From: Collinsella aerofaciens | GTDB taxonomy: Bacteria; Actinomycetota; Coriobacteriia; Coriobacteriales; Coriobacteriaceae | Direction of reading: 5' to 3' | Assembly: GCA_008671135.1 (NCBI GenBank) | Contig: RQAP01000038.1 | Location: 1 to 59,654, forward strand | Length of the DNA stretch: 59,654 bases | Shown here: piece by piece, positions 18,985-27,951 of the stretch | Layout: every line of letters starts with the position of its first letter | Numbering within the stretch: position 1 is the stretch's first letter | Program-made: the position numbers and the translations under genes | The notes under the pieces: model-generated | Databases searched by the model: none | Told to the model about the DNA's origin: nothing | Seen by the model: the letters and a program-made list of their open reading frames with translations, nothing else

Positions 18985-20403
18985 ATGGCCTACGACGCCA
19001 AGAAAATCTATTACCGCTTCGATGACCACTTGAGCCGACTGGTTCTGGATTACGAAGCAAGCCGCCAGATTTCGCCTGAGAGCGAAAGCCTCTACCACGG
19101 CCTGCCGACCGACCCTTATGACGAGGGCTTGTTCGAAGAGCACAATGTCAAGCGCGGCCTGCGCAATGCCGACGGCTCGGGCGTGGTCGCGGGCCTCACT
19201 CGTATCTCGGATGTGCACGGCTACAACAAGGTCGACGGAAAGGTCGTGCCCGATCAGGGCAAGCTCACGCTTCGCGGCTACAGCATCGAGGATCTGGTCA
19301 ACAATGCCCAGGCCGAGAATCGCTACGGCTACGAAGAAGTCGCCTATCTGCTTATCACGGGTTCGCTGCCCAACAAGGAAGAGCTCGACGGCTTCTGCGA
19401 GCGCCTAGGTGCCTTTAGACATCTGAGCGACGAGTACGTCAAAGAGTTTCCCATGACCACGGTGTCGTCGAGCATCATGAACGTGCTTCAGCGCGCCGTG
19501 CTGCTGCTCTACGCCTTCGATGCCGAACCAGACGTGATCACGCCCGAGCACGAAATCGACGTCGCCATTTCCATGCTCGCACGTCTCCCGCGCATCGCCG
19601 CCTTCGCACACATGGCCTCGGTCGCCAAGCTTCGCGGCTCCGAGGTTCACGTGCCGCACCCCACGCCCGGCCTCTCCACCGCCGAGACCATCCTACAGGT
19701 CCTGCGCGGCGGCATGGCGTTCACCCGCGATGAGGCGATGCTGCTCGACGTTATGCTCATGCTGCATGCCGAGCACGGCGGCGGCAACAACTCCACCTTC
19801 GCTTGCCGCGTGCTGTCGTCTTCGGCCACCGACCCGTATTCCGCCTACGCCGCGGCTATCGGCTCGCTCAAGGGCCCGCGCCACGGCGGCGCCAATGCCA
19901 AGGTCGTGTCTATGCACGAGGACATCCGCGCGCATGTCTCCAACTGGGAGGACGAGGACGAGGTCGCGGCCTACCTGGGCAAGATCCTCGACAAGCAGGC
20001 CTTCGACGGCACGGGCCTCATCTACGGCATGGGCCACGCCGTCTATACGCTCAGCGACCCGCGCGCCGAGGTCTGCCGCCGTTACGCGCGCTCACTGGCA
20101 GCCAAGAAGGACTTGGGCGAAGAGTTCGCACTCATCGAGCGTATCGAGCGCCTGGCACCCCAGGTCATGCGCGACCACGGCATGACCAAGCCCATCTGCG
20201 CCAACATCGACCTGTACACGGGCTTTATCTACAAGATGCTCGGCGTGCCCGAGACGCTCTTTACGCCGCTATTCGCCGTCGCCCGCATGGCCGGCTGGTC
20301 GGCGCACCGCATGGAAGAGCTCTTCTGCGCGCACCGTATCATCCGCCCCGCCTATCGTCCGGTGATCGAGCCGCTGGAGTACAAGCCGCTCGCCGACCGC
20401 TAG
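18985..20403 (+). CDS. gltA: Citrate synthase
   Basis: 472 residues, somewhat longer than the 430 of E. coli and like the type used by Clostridia and Coriobacteria. It condenses acetyl-CoA and oxaloacetate. The catalytic triad can be read: His in MLHAEHGGGNNSTF, His in KGPRHGGANAK, and Asp in NIDLYTGFIYKMLG. YGMGHAVYTLSDPR is the usual CoA-site stretch. GGAGAGGAG precedes the ATG. It lies behind the ACT gene and is ended by a strong hairpin. Isocitrate dehydrogenase and aconitase are not nearby; it probably feeds glutamate synthesis in an anaerobe (inference). Confidence 0.95.
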   Translation: MAYDAKKIYYRFDDHLSRLVLDYEASRQISPESESLYHGLPTDPYDEGLFEEHNVKRGLRNADGSGVVAGLTRISDVHGYNKVDGKVVPDQGKLTLRGYSIEDLVNNAQAENRYGYEEVAYLLITGSLPNKEELDGFCERLGAFRHLSDEYVKEFPMTTVSSSIMNVLQRAVLLLYAFDAEPDVITPEHEIDVAISMLARLPRIAAFAHMASVAKLRGSEVHVPHPTPGLSTAETILQVLRGGMAFTRDEAMLLDVMLMLHAEHGGGNNSTFACRVLSSSATDPYSAYAAAIGSLKGPRHGGANAKVVSMHEDIRAHVSNWEDEDEVAAYLGKILDKQAFDGTGLIYGMGHAVYTLSDPRAEVCRRYARSLAAKKDLGEEFALIERIERLAPQVMRDHGMTKPICANIDLYTGFIYKMLGVPETLFTPLFAVARMAGWSAHRMEELFCAHRIIRPAYRPVIEPLEYKPLADR

Positions 20404-20427
20404 GACGCGGACCGTTATAGAACTCGA

Positions 20428-20464
20428 GCGTGGCCAGGGACCCAAGCCCTCGGCCACGCTTTTT
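20428..20464 (+). terminator. Rho-independent terminator of citrate synthase
   Basis: GCGTGGCC paired to GGCCACGC with a loop, followed by TTTTT, 25 bp past the stop. Confidence 0.92.
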
Positions 20465-20489
20465 ATGCCAGTAGAAAGGGCTGCATCAA

Positions 20490-21332
20490 ATGATTGTGTT
20501 TTCCGATATGGATGGGACGCTGCTGACGAGCGATAAGCAGATGAGCGATGCCACCTGGACAATGCTCGACGAGCTCGCACGTCGTGGCATCGAGTTTGTT
20601 CCCTGCACGGGGCGTCCGCTGTCGGGCATCTTTGAGCCCATTCTCGCCCATCCCGCCGTGCACTACGCAGTCTGCGCCAACGGCGCCAGCGTCTGGCAGC
20701 TCGACGACGATGTGCCCACCGACGCCTCGCGCGCCACGTGCATCTTGAGCCGTCCGCTCGATTGCGGCATTGCCCACCGCATCCATCGCATTGCCGCCGG
20801 CCACGATGTGACCTTCGATATCTTCGCGGATGGACAGTGTTTCCTCCCCCGTTCGCTTTACGGGCGCCTAGATGAGTTCTGCGGCGGCGATCCCCACATC
20901 GCGGCTTCGCTCAAGCGCACACGAACACCGATCGACATGGATATCGACAGCAAGATCGACGAAGTCGAGACGCTCGAACGCATCGCCATGTACTGGCACG
21001 ACCCGGCCGATCGCGACGCCATCGCGGCGGCGCTCGACAAGCTCGGAGGCATTGAGGTCACGCGTTCGTACGCCATGAATATCGAGGTTATGGGCGAAGG
21101 CGCCACCAAGGGAACGGCCCTCACGTGGCTATGCGAGCACCTGGGTGAGCGTCTCGCCGACGCCTGGGCGTTCGGCGACAACATCAACGACATTCCCATG
21201 CTGCAGGCAGCGGGCCACGGCATGGCCATGATCAACGCCGAGCCCGAGGATCGCGAGGCCGCCGACGCCATCACCGAATACGACAACGACCACGACGGCG
21301 TCGCCCGCACCATCATGGCCGCCCTCGCCTAG
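20490..21332 (+). CDS. HAD-superfamily (Cof-type) phosphatase
   Basis: 280 residues. Motif I FSDMDGTLLTSD, motif II PCTGRP, the C2-type cap between about residues 85 and 190, and motif III/IV KGTALTWLCEHLG with AFGDNINDIPML. The Cof family removes phosphate from sugar phosphates and nucleotide-like metabolites; substrate cannot be told. GAAAGGG precedes the ATG. It faces a second Cof-type gene (21479-22273); the two are clearly different in sequence. Confidence 0.93.
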   Translation: MIVFSDMDGTLLTSDKQMSDATWTMLDELARRGIEFVPCTGRPLSGIFEPILAHPAVHYAVCANGASVWQLDDDVPTDASRATCILSRPLDCGIAHRIHRIAAGHDVTFDIFADGQCFLPRSLYGRLDEFCGGDPHIAASLKRTRTPIDMDIDSKIDEVETLERIAMYWHDPADRDAIAAALDKLGGIEVTRSYAMNIEVMGEGATKGTALTWLCEHLGERLADAWAFGDNINDIPMLQAAGHGMAMINAEPEDREAADAITEYDNDHDGVARTIMAALA

Positions 21333-21344
21333 CAGCATCAACCC

Positions 21345-21477
21345 GGCAGGGTAGCTAAAATAGCCCCGTCCCAAATTAGCTACCCTGGTCACAGTAGTCG
21401 TTGGGGACACTCTTCGCGAAAAAGCTGCAAGGACTGTCCCCCACTGCCGGCAGAAAGGGAACATCCCCATCTGCCGG
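21345..21477. repeat. Three hairpins between convergent HAD genes
   Basis: AGGGTAGCTAA/TTAGCTACCCT, then TGGGGACA (21412-21419) with TGTCCCCCA (21435-21443), then CCGGCAGA/TCTGCCGG (21447-21477). The first may end the plus-strand HAD gene, the last sits right at the stop of the minus-strand one. None has a long T run. Confidence 0.6.
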
Positions 21478-21478
21478 A

Positions 21479-22273
21479 TTAGGCGAGGCTCTCCAGAACA
21501 CGGCGGAGTTCCTGCTGGACAGCGTGGTCGCGGTTACGACCCACCACGCGATCGGCAACCGCTTTGAGCGCGGGGCGCGCGTTTTCCATCGCGCAGCCCG
21601 TGCCGACAAAGCGAATGATCTCGTAGTCGTTCATCGAGTCGCCAAACGCCATGATCTCGTCGCGTCCAATGCCGTAATGCTCCGCGAGCTGTGCGATGCC
21701 CGAGGCCTTCGACACACCGGGCTGCATGGCATCGATCCACGCGTTGCCCGAAGGTGCAAAAGTAAAGAGCTGGCCAAGTTCACGCTGTAGCACGTAGGCG
21801 CTGTCCATAACGACACCGTCATCGCAAAAGATACTCGCCTTGATGATATTTACGCTGGGATCGGGCAGCTCCCAAATACGCTCGGCATTGGGAAGGTCCT
21901 TATCGACCTCACGCACGAACTTGCACTCGTCATCGAGCAGGAAGGACTTGGTTCGGTCAAAAAGCGCAAGATGCAGATTGGGAAACGTCGCGACAGCCTG
22001 GGCGAGCCTTCGAATCGCCAGGTGCGAATACACCTCACGGTCTACCATTTTGCCGTCGGCGTAGACCTGGGCACCGTTAGCGGCGACAAAGTCCATCTTG
22101 TCGCGAACGGGCGCAAAGAACTCGCACAGGCGATCGTAGCGGCGGCCTGACGATGCGGCAAAATGCACGCCATGCTCGTGTAGCGCCAGAATCAGTTCGT
22201 AGGTCTCGGGAGGCACCTGGCTGTTTTCGTCAAGCAACGTGCCGTCCATATCGGATGCAATCAGTTTAAACAT
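21479..22273 (-). CDS. HAD-superfamily (Cof-type) phosphatase
   Basis: 264 residues, with motif I ASDMDGTLLDEN, SSGRRYDRL at motif II, cap domain, then GVSKASGIAQLAEHYG and AFGDSMNDYEIIRFV. Same family as the preceding HAD but only about as similar as any two Cof proteins. The start ATG follows GAAGGGAG. That ribosome site lies inside a long hairpin (22278-22339), which could limit translation. Substrate unknown. Confidence 0.92.
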   Translation of the reverse strand: MFKLIASDMDGTLLDENSQVPPETYELILALHEHGVHFAASSGRRYDRLCEFFAPVRDKMDFVAANGAQVYADGKMVDREVYSHLAIRRLAQAVATFPNLHLALFDRTKSFLLDDECKFVREVDKDLPNAERIWELPDPSVNIIKASIFCDDGVVMDSAYVLQRELGQLFTFAPSGNAWIDAMQPGVSKASGIAQLAEHYGIGRDEIMAFGDSMNDYEIIRFVGTGCAMENARPALKAVADRVVGRNRDHAVQQELRRVLESLA

Positions 22274-22277
22274 AGAA

Positions 22278-22339
22278 AAGCTCCCTTCGGGCTTGTTGGA
22301 ATCGAACGTGTATCCAATTCCAACGTACCCAAAGGGAGC
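22278..22339 (-). promoter_or_regulatory. Long hairpin covering the ribosome site of the HAD gene
   Basis: On the minus strand AGCTCCCTTTGGG pairs with CCCGAAGGGAGCT (one G-T pair), and inside it GTTGGAAT pairs with ATTCCAAC. The GAAGGGAG ribosome site lies in the 3' arm, 4 bases from ATG. Confidence 0.65.
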
Positions 22340-22441
22340 TCAGGTAAGACTCCGCGGGCGCAAACGTTACAAGGACCTGGCAAATAGCTCACGCGCGCCA
22401 GGGGTCCCACATTCGCAGCGCCAGGCAACACGTCAAAGAGT

Positions 22442-22485
22442 GTCCCCAATGACTAGCCGTTTAAGAACGTCCCCGATGACTAGTC
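22442..22485. repeat. Two direct copies of GTCCCC(A/G)ATGACTAG
   Basis: Copies start at 22442 and 22469, a 27-bp period. The second contains the adenine deaminase stop codon. Confidence 0.6.
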
Positions 22486-24300
22486 GGCGTAGGTGAAGGT
22501 CGTGACGTCGAACATGCCCTCGGGGCGGATGCGGAGCGTCGGGATAACCGGCAGGGGCAGGAAGATGATGCCCATGATGGGGTCGAGCGGCGGCTCAATA
22601 CCCATAGCGCGTGCCTTGACCATAAAGTCGTCGTGCTGCGCGGCAACGTCCTCGGCCGTGCGTTCGCTCATCAGACCGCCGAGCGCCAGCGGAATGCGCG
22701 CCACGACCTCGCCGTTGCGCACCAGCACGTGACCACCCTGGCCCACAGCCTCAACAGCCGCCATCATATCGGCAGCGTTATCACCCACGACGCACACGTT
22801 GTGCGAGTCGTGGCCGATTGTGGAGGCAATGGCGCCACCGGTGATGGTGAAGCCACGCACCCAGCCGCGACCGATGTGCTTGCCGACAAGACCCAGGCCC
22901 GCAGGGCCATCACCGTCGGCGCCCTCGGCCTGCAGCGACACACCGCGGCCGTGGCGCTCGATCAGCATAATGCGGCGCAGGCGCTCGGCGCTCTCGGGGC
23001 GAGCCATGCCCGTGATGGCCTTACCCGGCACCACGTCAATCACGGCCTCGCCCGGCTTAAAGGCATAGTCGAATACGTCGAGCGAAAGCTTCGGCAGCTT
23101 AACGGAGGCGCGCAGCTCATCGGCAAGGGCCGCAACCTCGGCCATCTCGGGTGCAATCTCGCCCACAAAGGTACCGTCCTGCGCCACCAGGGCACCGGTG
23201 GCATACACGCGATGCGGAGCCGTGGCAAACGTCAGGTCGTTGAGTACCAGCAGGTCGGCACGCTTGCCCGGGGCGATGGCGCCACGCAGCTCGTGCGGGT
23301 CGCGGCAACCGTGGTCCAGGCCAAACACCTCGGCCGTGGACAGGGACGCCATAGAGATAGCGACCACGGGGTCGATACCGGCCTCAATCGCCACGCGGCA
23401 GGCGTTATCGATCATGCCGGTCGCAAGCGCGTCGGAGGGAGCACAGTCGTCAGTCGCAAAGCAGCAACGGCGGGCACGGGCAGGATTCTCCAGCAGCATC
23501 GGCGACAGGTTGGCCAGGTCATGGCTGCACGTACCTTCGCGCAGCATCACGTACATGCCGCGAGACAGCTTGTCGAGTGCCTCCTCGGGAATCGTCGACT
23601 CATGGTCAGCGATAATACCTGCTGCGGCATAGGCGTTGAGGTCCTTGCCGGCAACGAGCGGCGCGTGACCGTCAACCTGCTTGGACGGCGTCTGGTTGGC
23701 AGCATCGATGCGAGCGCAGGTCTCGGGATCGGCCATAAAGACGCCCGGCAGGTTCATCATCTCGCCCAGGCCAAAAACGTCGCCCGGATGCTCGGCAAAA
23801 AACGCCTGCATGTCAGCAGCGGTAATCACAGCGCCCGCTTGCTCATCGGGCAGCGCGGGCACGCATGAGGGCATCATGTACTTGATGGAAATGGGCGCGC
23901 GGCGACCGTCCTCGATCATAAAGCGCAGGCCGTCGAGCCCCGCCACGTTGGCGATCTCGTGGCTGTCGGCAATGGCGGTGGTGGTACCGCGCGTCGCGGC
24001 CATGCGCGCATACTCGGCGGGACGGATGTTCGAGGACTCAATGTGCAGATGTCCGTCGATAAAGCCGGGGGCGAGATAGCGGCCCTGGCAGTCAATGACC
24101 TCGGCAGCCTCGTAGGTGCCGGCAGCATCGTCGCGACCATCGTAGAGCACGCCGACGATCACACCGTCCTTGACGGCAACGCTGCCGGGCGCCACACGCT
24201 GGCCATACACGTCGACAATCTGCGCATTGATAAACAGCGTGTCGACGGGCACGCGGCCCTCGGCGGCCTCGATCACAGACCTCATGACCTCAACGGACAT
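22480..24300 (-). CDS. ade: Adenine deaminase
   Basis: 606 residues, the size of the Ade amidohydrolase. It turns adenine into hypoxanthine and ammonia. Metal-binding and catalytic parts: GFIDGHLHIESS, ADSHEIANVAG, VDGHAPLVAGKDLNAYAAAG, the DHESTIPEEAL stretch, and FATDDCAPSDALATG; the C-terminal domain has GGAIASTIGHDSHNVCVVG. The start at 24298-24300 follows AAAGGAG at good spacing; an earlier start is not supported. Hypoxanthine made here could enter the purine degradation genes at 43-52 kb, which is inference, not a shared operon. Confidence 0.95.
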   Translation of the reverse strand: MSVEVMRSVIEAAEGRVPVDTLFINAQIVDVYGQRVAPGSVAVKDGVIVGVLYDGRDDAAGTYEAAEVIDCQGRYLAPGFIDGHLHIESSNIRPAEYARMAATRGTTTAIADSHEIANVAGLDGLRFMIEDGRRAPISIKYMMPSCVPALPDEQAGAVITAADMQAFFAEHPGDVFGLGEMMNLPGVFMADPETCARIDAANQTPSKQVDGHAPLVAGKDLNAYAAAGIIADHESTIPEEALDKLSRGMYVMLREGTCSHDLANLSPMLLENPARARRCCFATDDCAPSDALATGMIDNACRVAIEAGIDPVVAISMASLSTAEVFGLDHGCRDPHELRGAIAPGKRADLLVLNDLTFATAPHRVYATGALVAQDGTFVGEIAPEMAEVAALADELRASVKLPKLSLDVFDYAFKPGEAVIDVVPGKAITGMARPESAERLRRIMLIERHGRGVSLQAEGADGDGPAGLGLVGKHIGRGWVRGFTITGGAIASTIGHDSHNVCVVGDNAADMMAAVEAVGQGGHVLVRNGEVVARIPLALGGLMSERTAEDVAAQHDDFMVKARAMGIEPPLDPIMGIIFLPLPVIPTLRIRPEGMFDVTTFTYAD

Positions 24301-24459
24301 ACATACTCCTTTAACCGTAGAAAAAAGCTGCGGAGCGGACAGACCTTCACCGCAGCAAACCAATAGCCATTGTATGCCCAAACGATGGGTCAACAATACG
24401 CCTCTCCGCTTAACGGCACCGCCAAATGATCCCTCCGTCCCCATGGGATCGTCGTAACC

Positions 24460-24496
24460 AAAAAGGCCGCAGTCGGGATTCCCGGCTGCGGCCTTA
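24460..24496 (-). terminator. Rho-independent terminator of tyrS
   Basis: AAGGCCGCAGtCGGGAtTCCCGgCTGCGGCCTT forms a long perfect stem (written here in part as 11 bp arms AAGGCCGCAGt/gCTGCGGCCTT); the minus strand has TTTTTGG after it. Confidence 0.9.
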
Positions 24497-24522
24497 TTGC
24501 ACTTGTGAGGTCAACTCGCTCG

Positions 24523-25734
24523 TTAGACCAACTTGAAGCCCTTGCGCTTGCCTACGGAGAGGGTGTCGCCCAGCTTGAGGGCGCTGGGATCGATGTTATA
24601 GCTCTTGGGAGCCACGGCCTTGCCGTTGATCTTGACGCCGCCGCCGTCGATATCGCGACGGGCCTGGCCGGCGCTCGCCGAAAGACCCAAGTCCTTGAGC
24701 AGGCCGGCGAGGTAGATCTGGCCCTCGTCGTTGACGGTCAGCTCAACGTGCTTCTCGGGAAAGTCGGCGAGCTGGCCCTCCTTGAACACGCGGTCGAACT
24801 CGGCCTGAGCCTCGTCGCCGGCACCGGCGCCGTGGTAGGTGTCGCACAGGTCGCGGCCCAGAGCGCGCTTGAGCTCGTAGGGGTCGGCAGAACCATCGGC
24901 CAGGGCAGCGTCGATCTTGTCGACCTCTGCAGGGGTGAGCGAGCTGGCCAGACGATAGTACTTGCCAATCATCTCGTCGGGGATGGACATGGTCTTGCCG
25001 AACATATCCTTGGGGGCGTCGGTCAGGCCGATGTAGTTGCCGTAGGACTTGGACATCTTGCGCACGCCATCGGTGCCCTCGAGCAGCGGCATGGTGAGCG
25101 CGATCTGGGGCTCCATGCCCATCTTCTCCATGAGCTCACGGCCGGCGAGCAGGTTGAAGAGCTGATCGGTGCCGCCCATCTCCACGTCGGCCTTGATCTG
25201 CACGGAGTCGAAGGCCTGCATCACGGGATACAGGAACTCATGCAGGGCGATCGGCGTCTGAGACTGGTAGCGCTTGGTAAAGTCATCGCGCTCAAGGATG
25301 CGGGCGACGGTGAACTTGGAGCACACCTGCAGCAGGCCGGCCAGGTCCATCGAAAGGATCCAGTCGCCGTTGTGCACGATGGTGGTCTTCTCGGGATCCA
25401 GGATCTTCATGGCCTGGCTCACGTAGGTCTCGGCGTTGGCCTCGATCTGCTCCTGCGAAAGCTGCGGACGCGTGGAGTTCTTGCCCGAAGGGTCGCCAAT
25501 CAACGCGGTACCGTTGCCGATGATGAGGGTGACGTTGTGGCCCAGGTCCTGGAACTGACGCATCTTGCGCAGCGGCACGGCGTGGCCCAGGTGCAGGTCG
25601 GGACTGGTGGGGTCGACGCCGAGCTTGATGTTGAGGGGCTCGCCCTTCTCAAGCTTCTTGCGAAGGTCGGCCTCGGGAACGATCTGCGCGGCGCCCGAGG
25701 TGATGATACGCATTTGCTCGTCAACAGACAGCAT
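24523..25734 (-). CDS. tyrS: Tyrosyl-tRNA synthetase
   Basis: 403 residues. HIGH-type motif DLHLGHAVPL and KMSKS motif VRKMSKSYGN are present; GGTDQLFNLLAGRELM is the tyrosine-site region. The C-terminus has an S4 RNA-binding domain (GLSASAGQARRDIDGGGVKING). The variant is the type II (TyrZ-like) bacterial enzyme. A terminator hairpin follows the stop. No T-box is seen upstream: the 96-bp gap to the U32 gene is too short. Confidence 0.96.
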   Translation of the reverse strand: MLSVDEQMRIITSGAAQIVPEADLRKKLEKGEPLNIKLGVDPTSPDLHLGHAVPLRKMRQFQDLGHNVTLIIGNGTALIGDPSGKNSTRPQLSQEQIEANAETYVSQAMKILDPEKTTIVHNGDWILSMDLAGLLQVCSKFTVARILERDDFTKRYQSQTPIALHEFLYPVMQAFDSVQIKADVEMGGTDQLFNLLAGRELMEKMGMEPQIALTMPLLEGTDGVRKMSKSYGNYIGLTDAPKDMFGKTMSIPDEMIGKYYRLASSLTPAEVDKIDAALADGSADPYELKRALGRDLCDTYHGAGAGDEAQAEFDRVFKEGQLADFPEKHVELTVNDEGQIYLAGLLKDLGLSASAGQARRDIDGGGVKINGKAVAPKSYNIDPSALKLGDTLSVGKRKGFKLV

Positions 25735-25830
25735 TGGGTATCCTCCTTTTGCTATAGCACCCTCGCCGAAAACGGCGGTGCTGTAAGTCCATAAACTCTC
25801 TTATGATAACAAACTGACGCGACGCGGCAC

Positions 25831-27789
25831 CTACGACAGGAAAATCCTCGTCCTGCCGCATGCGTCAATGGCAACTGGCAGACGTGTACCGTCACGCTCG
25901 ACCAGATAGCGTGCCTGCCGACGACGCAAGCAGTCGCGGCAACGGACCTGTCCCGTCGCATCGGTGGCGCAGACGCCCTCGGCGGTCAGCAGGCAGTGCT
26001 CGCACACCATAAGCTCGGGACGGTCGGCGTCGACCGGACCCAAGACGCCGGGTTCAGCAGCCAGTTCGGCAATACGATCCGCATCATTGCCGAGCAACTC
26101 GGCCGGCAAGTACACCCGCCCCGCACCGAGTCCGCGCAGCCAGGTAAGCGTGGCCCGATTCGCGCAGAACACCGGCGCCGCCACGTCAAACGTCACGCCC
26201 AGCTCGCGAGCGATCACCACCTGTCCCAGGTTGCGGCAGACGACGCGCCCGGCACGCTGCATCAGTGAGCGGGTCCAGTCAGCGTCACTCGCGCGGCACA
26301 CCTCGTCAAGCACCACAACGGCGTCGGACAAATCGAGTTCCCCGCGCGGGTCGGCATCCATCAGCTGCCAAGCAAAAACCATGCGAGTGGGAACCGCGCA
26401 CTCCACCAACTCCGTCGACGCACCGCCATCCACCGCAACGTCCTCAAAGGGCAGCACCTCAACGGCACGAGCAACGGGCGCAATCGCATTCGCCTCGGCC
26501 CGCATGCGCTCCAACACCGCCGCCGTCTGATCCAACACGCCGGCGCTGCGAATCAGGTATACCTCGCAGCCCGTGCCCACCTTACGCTTGCAATGCACGA
26601 CGACGCGCTCCCCCGCTGCGGCATCCACCGGGCAGGGCACCTGCGGCCAGCGCTTGGGCACATCGGGACGCGCGTCGACACCCGGATAGAACCGAATCTC
26701 GAGCGTGTCACCCGCCGCCACGGCGGCGTCGAGCTCAACGGTCACCTCTTCGTGGCCCACAGCGACCAAGCGCCCCACGCGCACGCCCTGGTTAATTGCG
26801 CGCTCAAAGCTCATCAGTTCGGCACCCGAACGCCCTCGCAGGTACGCATCGGTAAACCCACGGTTAAACGACCTTCCCAACTCGCGCTCAAGCTCTTCTA
26901 CGGCACCGGGGTCCCACGCGCCGTCGCACAGCATATCGAGCGCCCGGCGCCACACCCGCACCACGTTGAATACGTAATCGGGGTTCTTCATGCGCCCCTC
27001 GATCTTGAGCGACGCCACCCCGGCATCTACAAGCTCGGGCAGATGTGCAATACCCAGATAGTCACGCGGACACAGCAGGCGATCTCCCTCGGCGTCGACA
27101 ACGCTCTGTCCCGCCTCGTCCACCAGGTCGTACGCCAGACGGCACGGCTGTGTGCAATCACCGCGCATCGCAGAGCGGCCACGTCGAAGGGCCGAGAACC
27201 CGCACGCACCCGAGTATCCAATGCAAATAGCGCCGTGGCAGAATACCTCGATGGGCACGCCCGTGGCACATAGCGCCGCAATCTCGTCGACCGCCAGCTC
27301 GCGTGCCGTCGTCACGCGCTCGACCCCCAACTCGTCGGCCGCCAGCCTCACGGCGCCTTCGCTATGAGCGCCCGCCTGCGTGGACAGGTGAATCTCGACC
27401 CCGGGAATCGCCGCGCGCAGCGCGCAGGCCAACCCGGCATCGGCGACAATCAGAGCATCGGCGCCCAACTCCAGTGCATGAGCTCCCAGTGCCACCGCAT
27501 CGGACAGCTCATCGTCAAACACGAACACGTTGAGCGTCACGTACACGCGCACGCCATGGGCATGCGCCACGGCGCAGCCGCGCGCAAACTCGTCATCCGT
27601 AAAGCCATGCGCGCTCACGCGGGCGTTAAAGCCGCCCAACCCCGCATAGATGGCATCGGCACCCGCGGCGATGGCCGCAAGCATCTGGTCGAGCCCGCCC
27701 GCCGGCGCCAGCAGCTCGGGCAGCGCCACACCGGCAGCATCCAATCCAGTCTCGTATTGTCCGCTCGGCCCCATCGCCCGAATCGCCAT
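25831..27789 (-). CDS. Peptidase U32 family protein (RlhA/TrhP-like)
   Basis: 652 residues. Begins LPELLAPAGGLDQMLAAIAAGADAIYAGL (written in part), the usual start of U32 proteins, followed by EVFCHGAICIGYSGAC and DCTQPCRLAYDL, the cysteines that hold an iron-sulfur cluster in RlhA and TrhP. Relatives hydroxylate rRNA or tRNA pyrimidines (E. coli RlhA, TrhP) or were once called collagenases. The C-terminal end has an extra Cys-rich piece CEHCLLTAEGVC with CRDCLRRRQ that looks like a second metal site. Start at 27787-27789 follows AAGGAG. Target RNA unknown. Confidence 0.9.
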   Translation of the reverse strand: MAIRAMGPSGQYETGLDAAGVALPELLAPAGGLDQMLAAIAAGADAIYAGLGGFNARVSAHGFTDDEFARGCAVAHAHGVRVYVTLNVFVFDDELSDAVALGAHALELGADALIVADAGLACALRAAIPGVEIHLSTQAGAHSEGAVRLAADELGVERVTTARELAVDEIAALCATGVPIEVFCHGAICIGYSGACGFSALRRGRSAMRGDCTQPCRLAYDLVDEAGQSVVDAEGDRLLCPRDYLGIAHLPELVDAGVASLKIEGRMKNPDYVFNVVRVWRRALDMLCDGAWDPGAVEELERELGRSFNRGFTDAYLRGRSGAELMSFERAINQGVRVGRLVAVGHEEVTVELDAAVAAGDTLEIRFYPGVDARPDVPKRWPQVPCPVDAAAGERVVVHCKRKVGTGCEVYLIRSAGVLDQTAAVLERMRAEANAIAPVARAVEVLPFEDVAVDGGASTELVECAVPTRMVFAWQLMDADPRGELDLSDAVVVLDEVCRASDADWTRSLMQRAGRVVCRNLGQVVIARELGVTFDVAAPVFCANRATLTWLRGLGAGRVYLPAELLGNDADRIAELAAEPGVLGPVDADRPELMVCEHCLLTAEGVCATDATGQVRCRDCLRRRQARYLVERDGTRLPVAIDACGRTRIFLS

Positions 27790-27951
27790 CGGTAAACTCC
27801 TTACCAAGGTATGCATTCACTCTGAAAAATGCCGTCTTCCAGCATACACGAGGCCTCGCGCGCCCCGTTTGGTTTATCGTGTAATAACTTATGTCCATCC
27901 TGCCCCGACGGCACATCCACCGTCCGGCACGACATACCTGGAGGTCAATAT

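Noticed and set aside
25735..25830. T-box riboswitch upstream of tyrS
   Set aside because: The 96-bp gap is too short for a T-box, and no TGGNACC-type box was seen.
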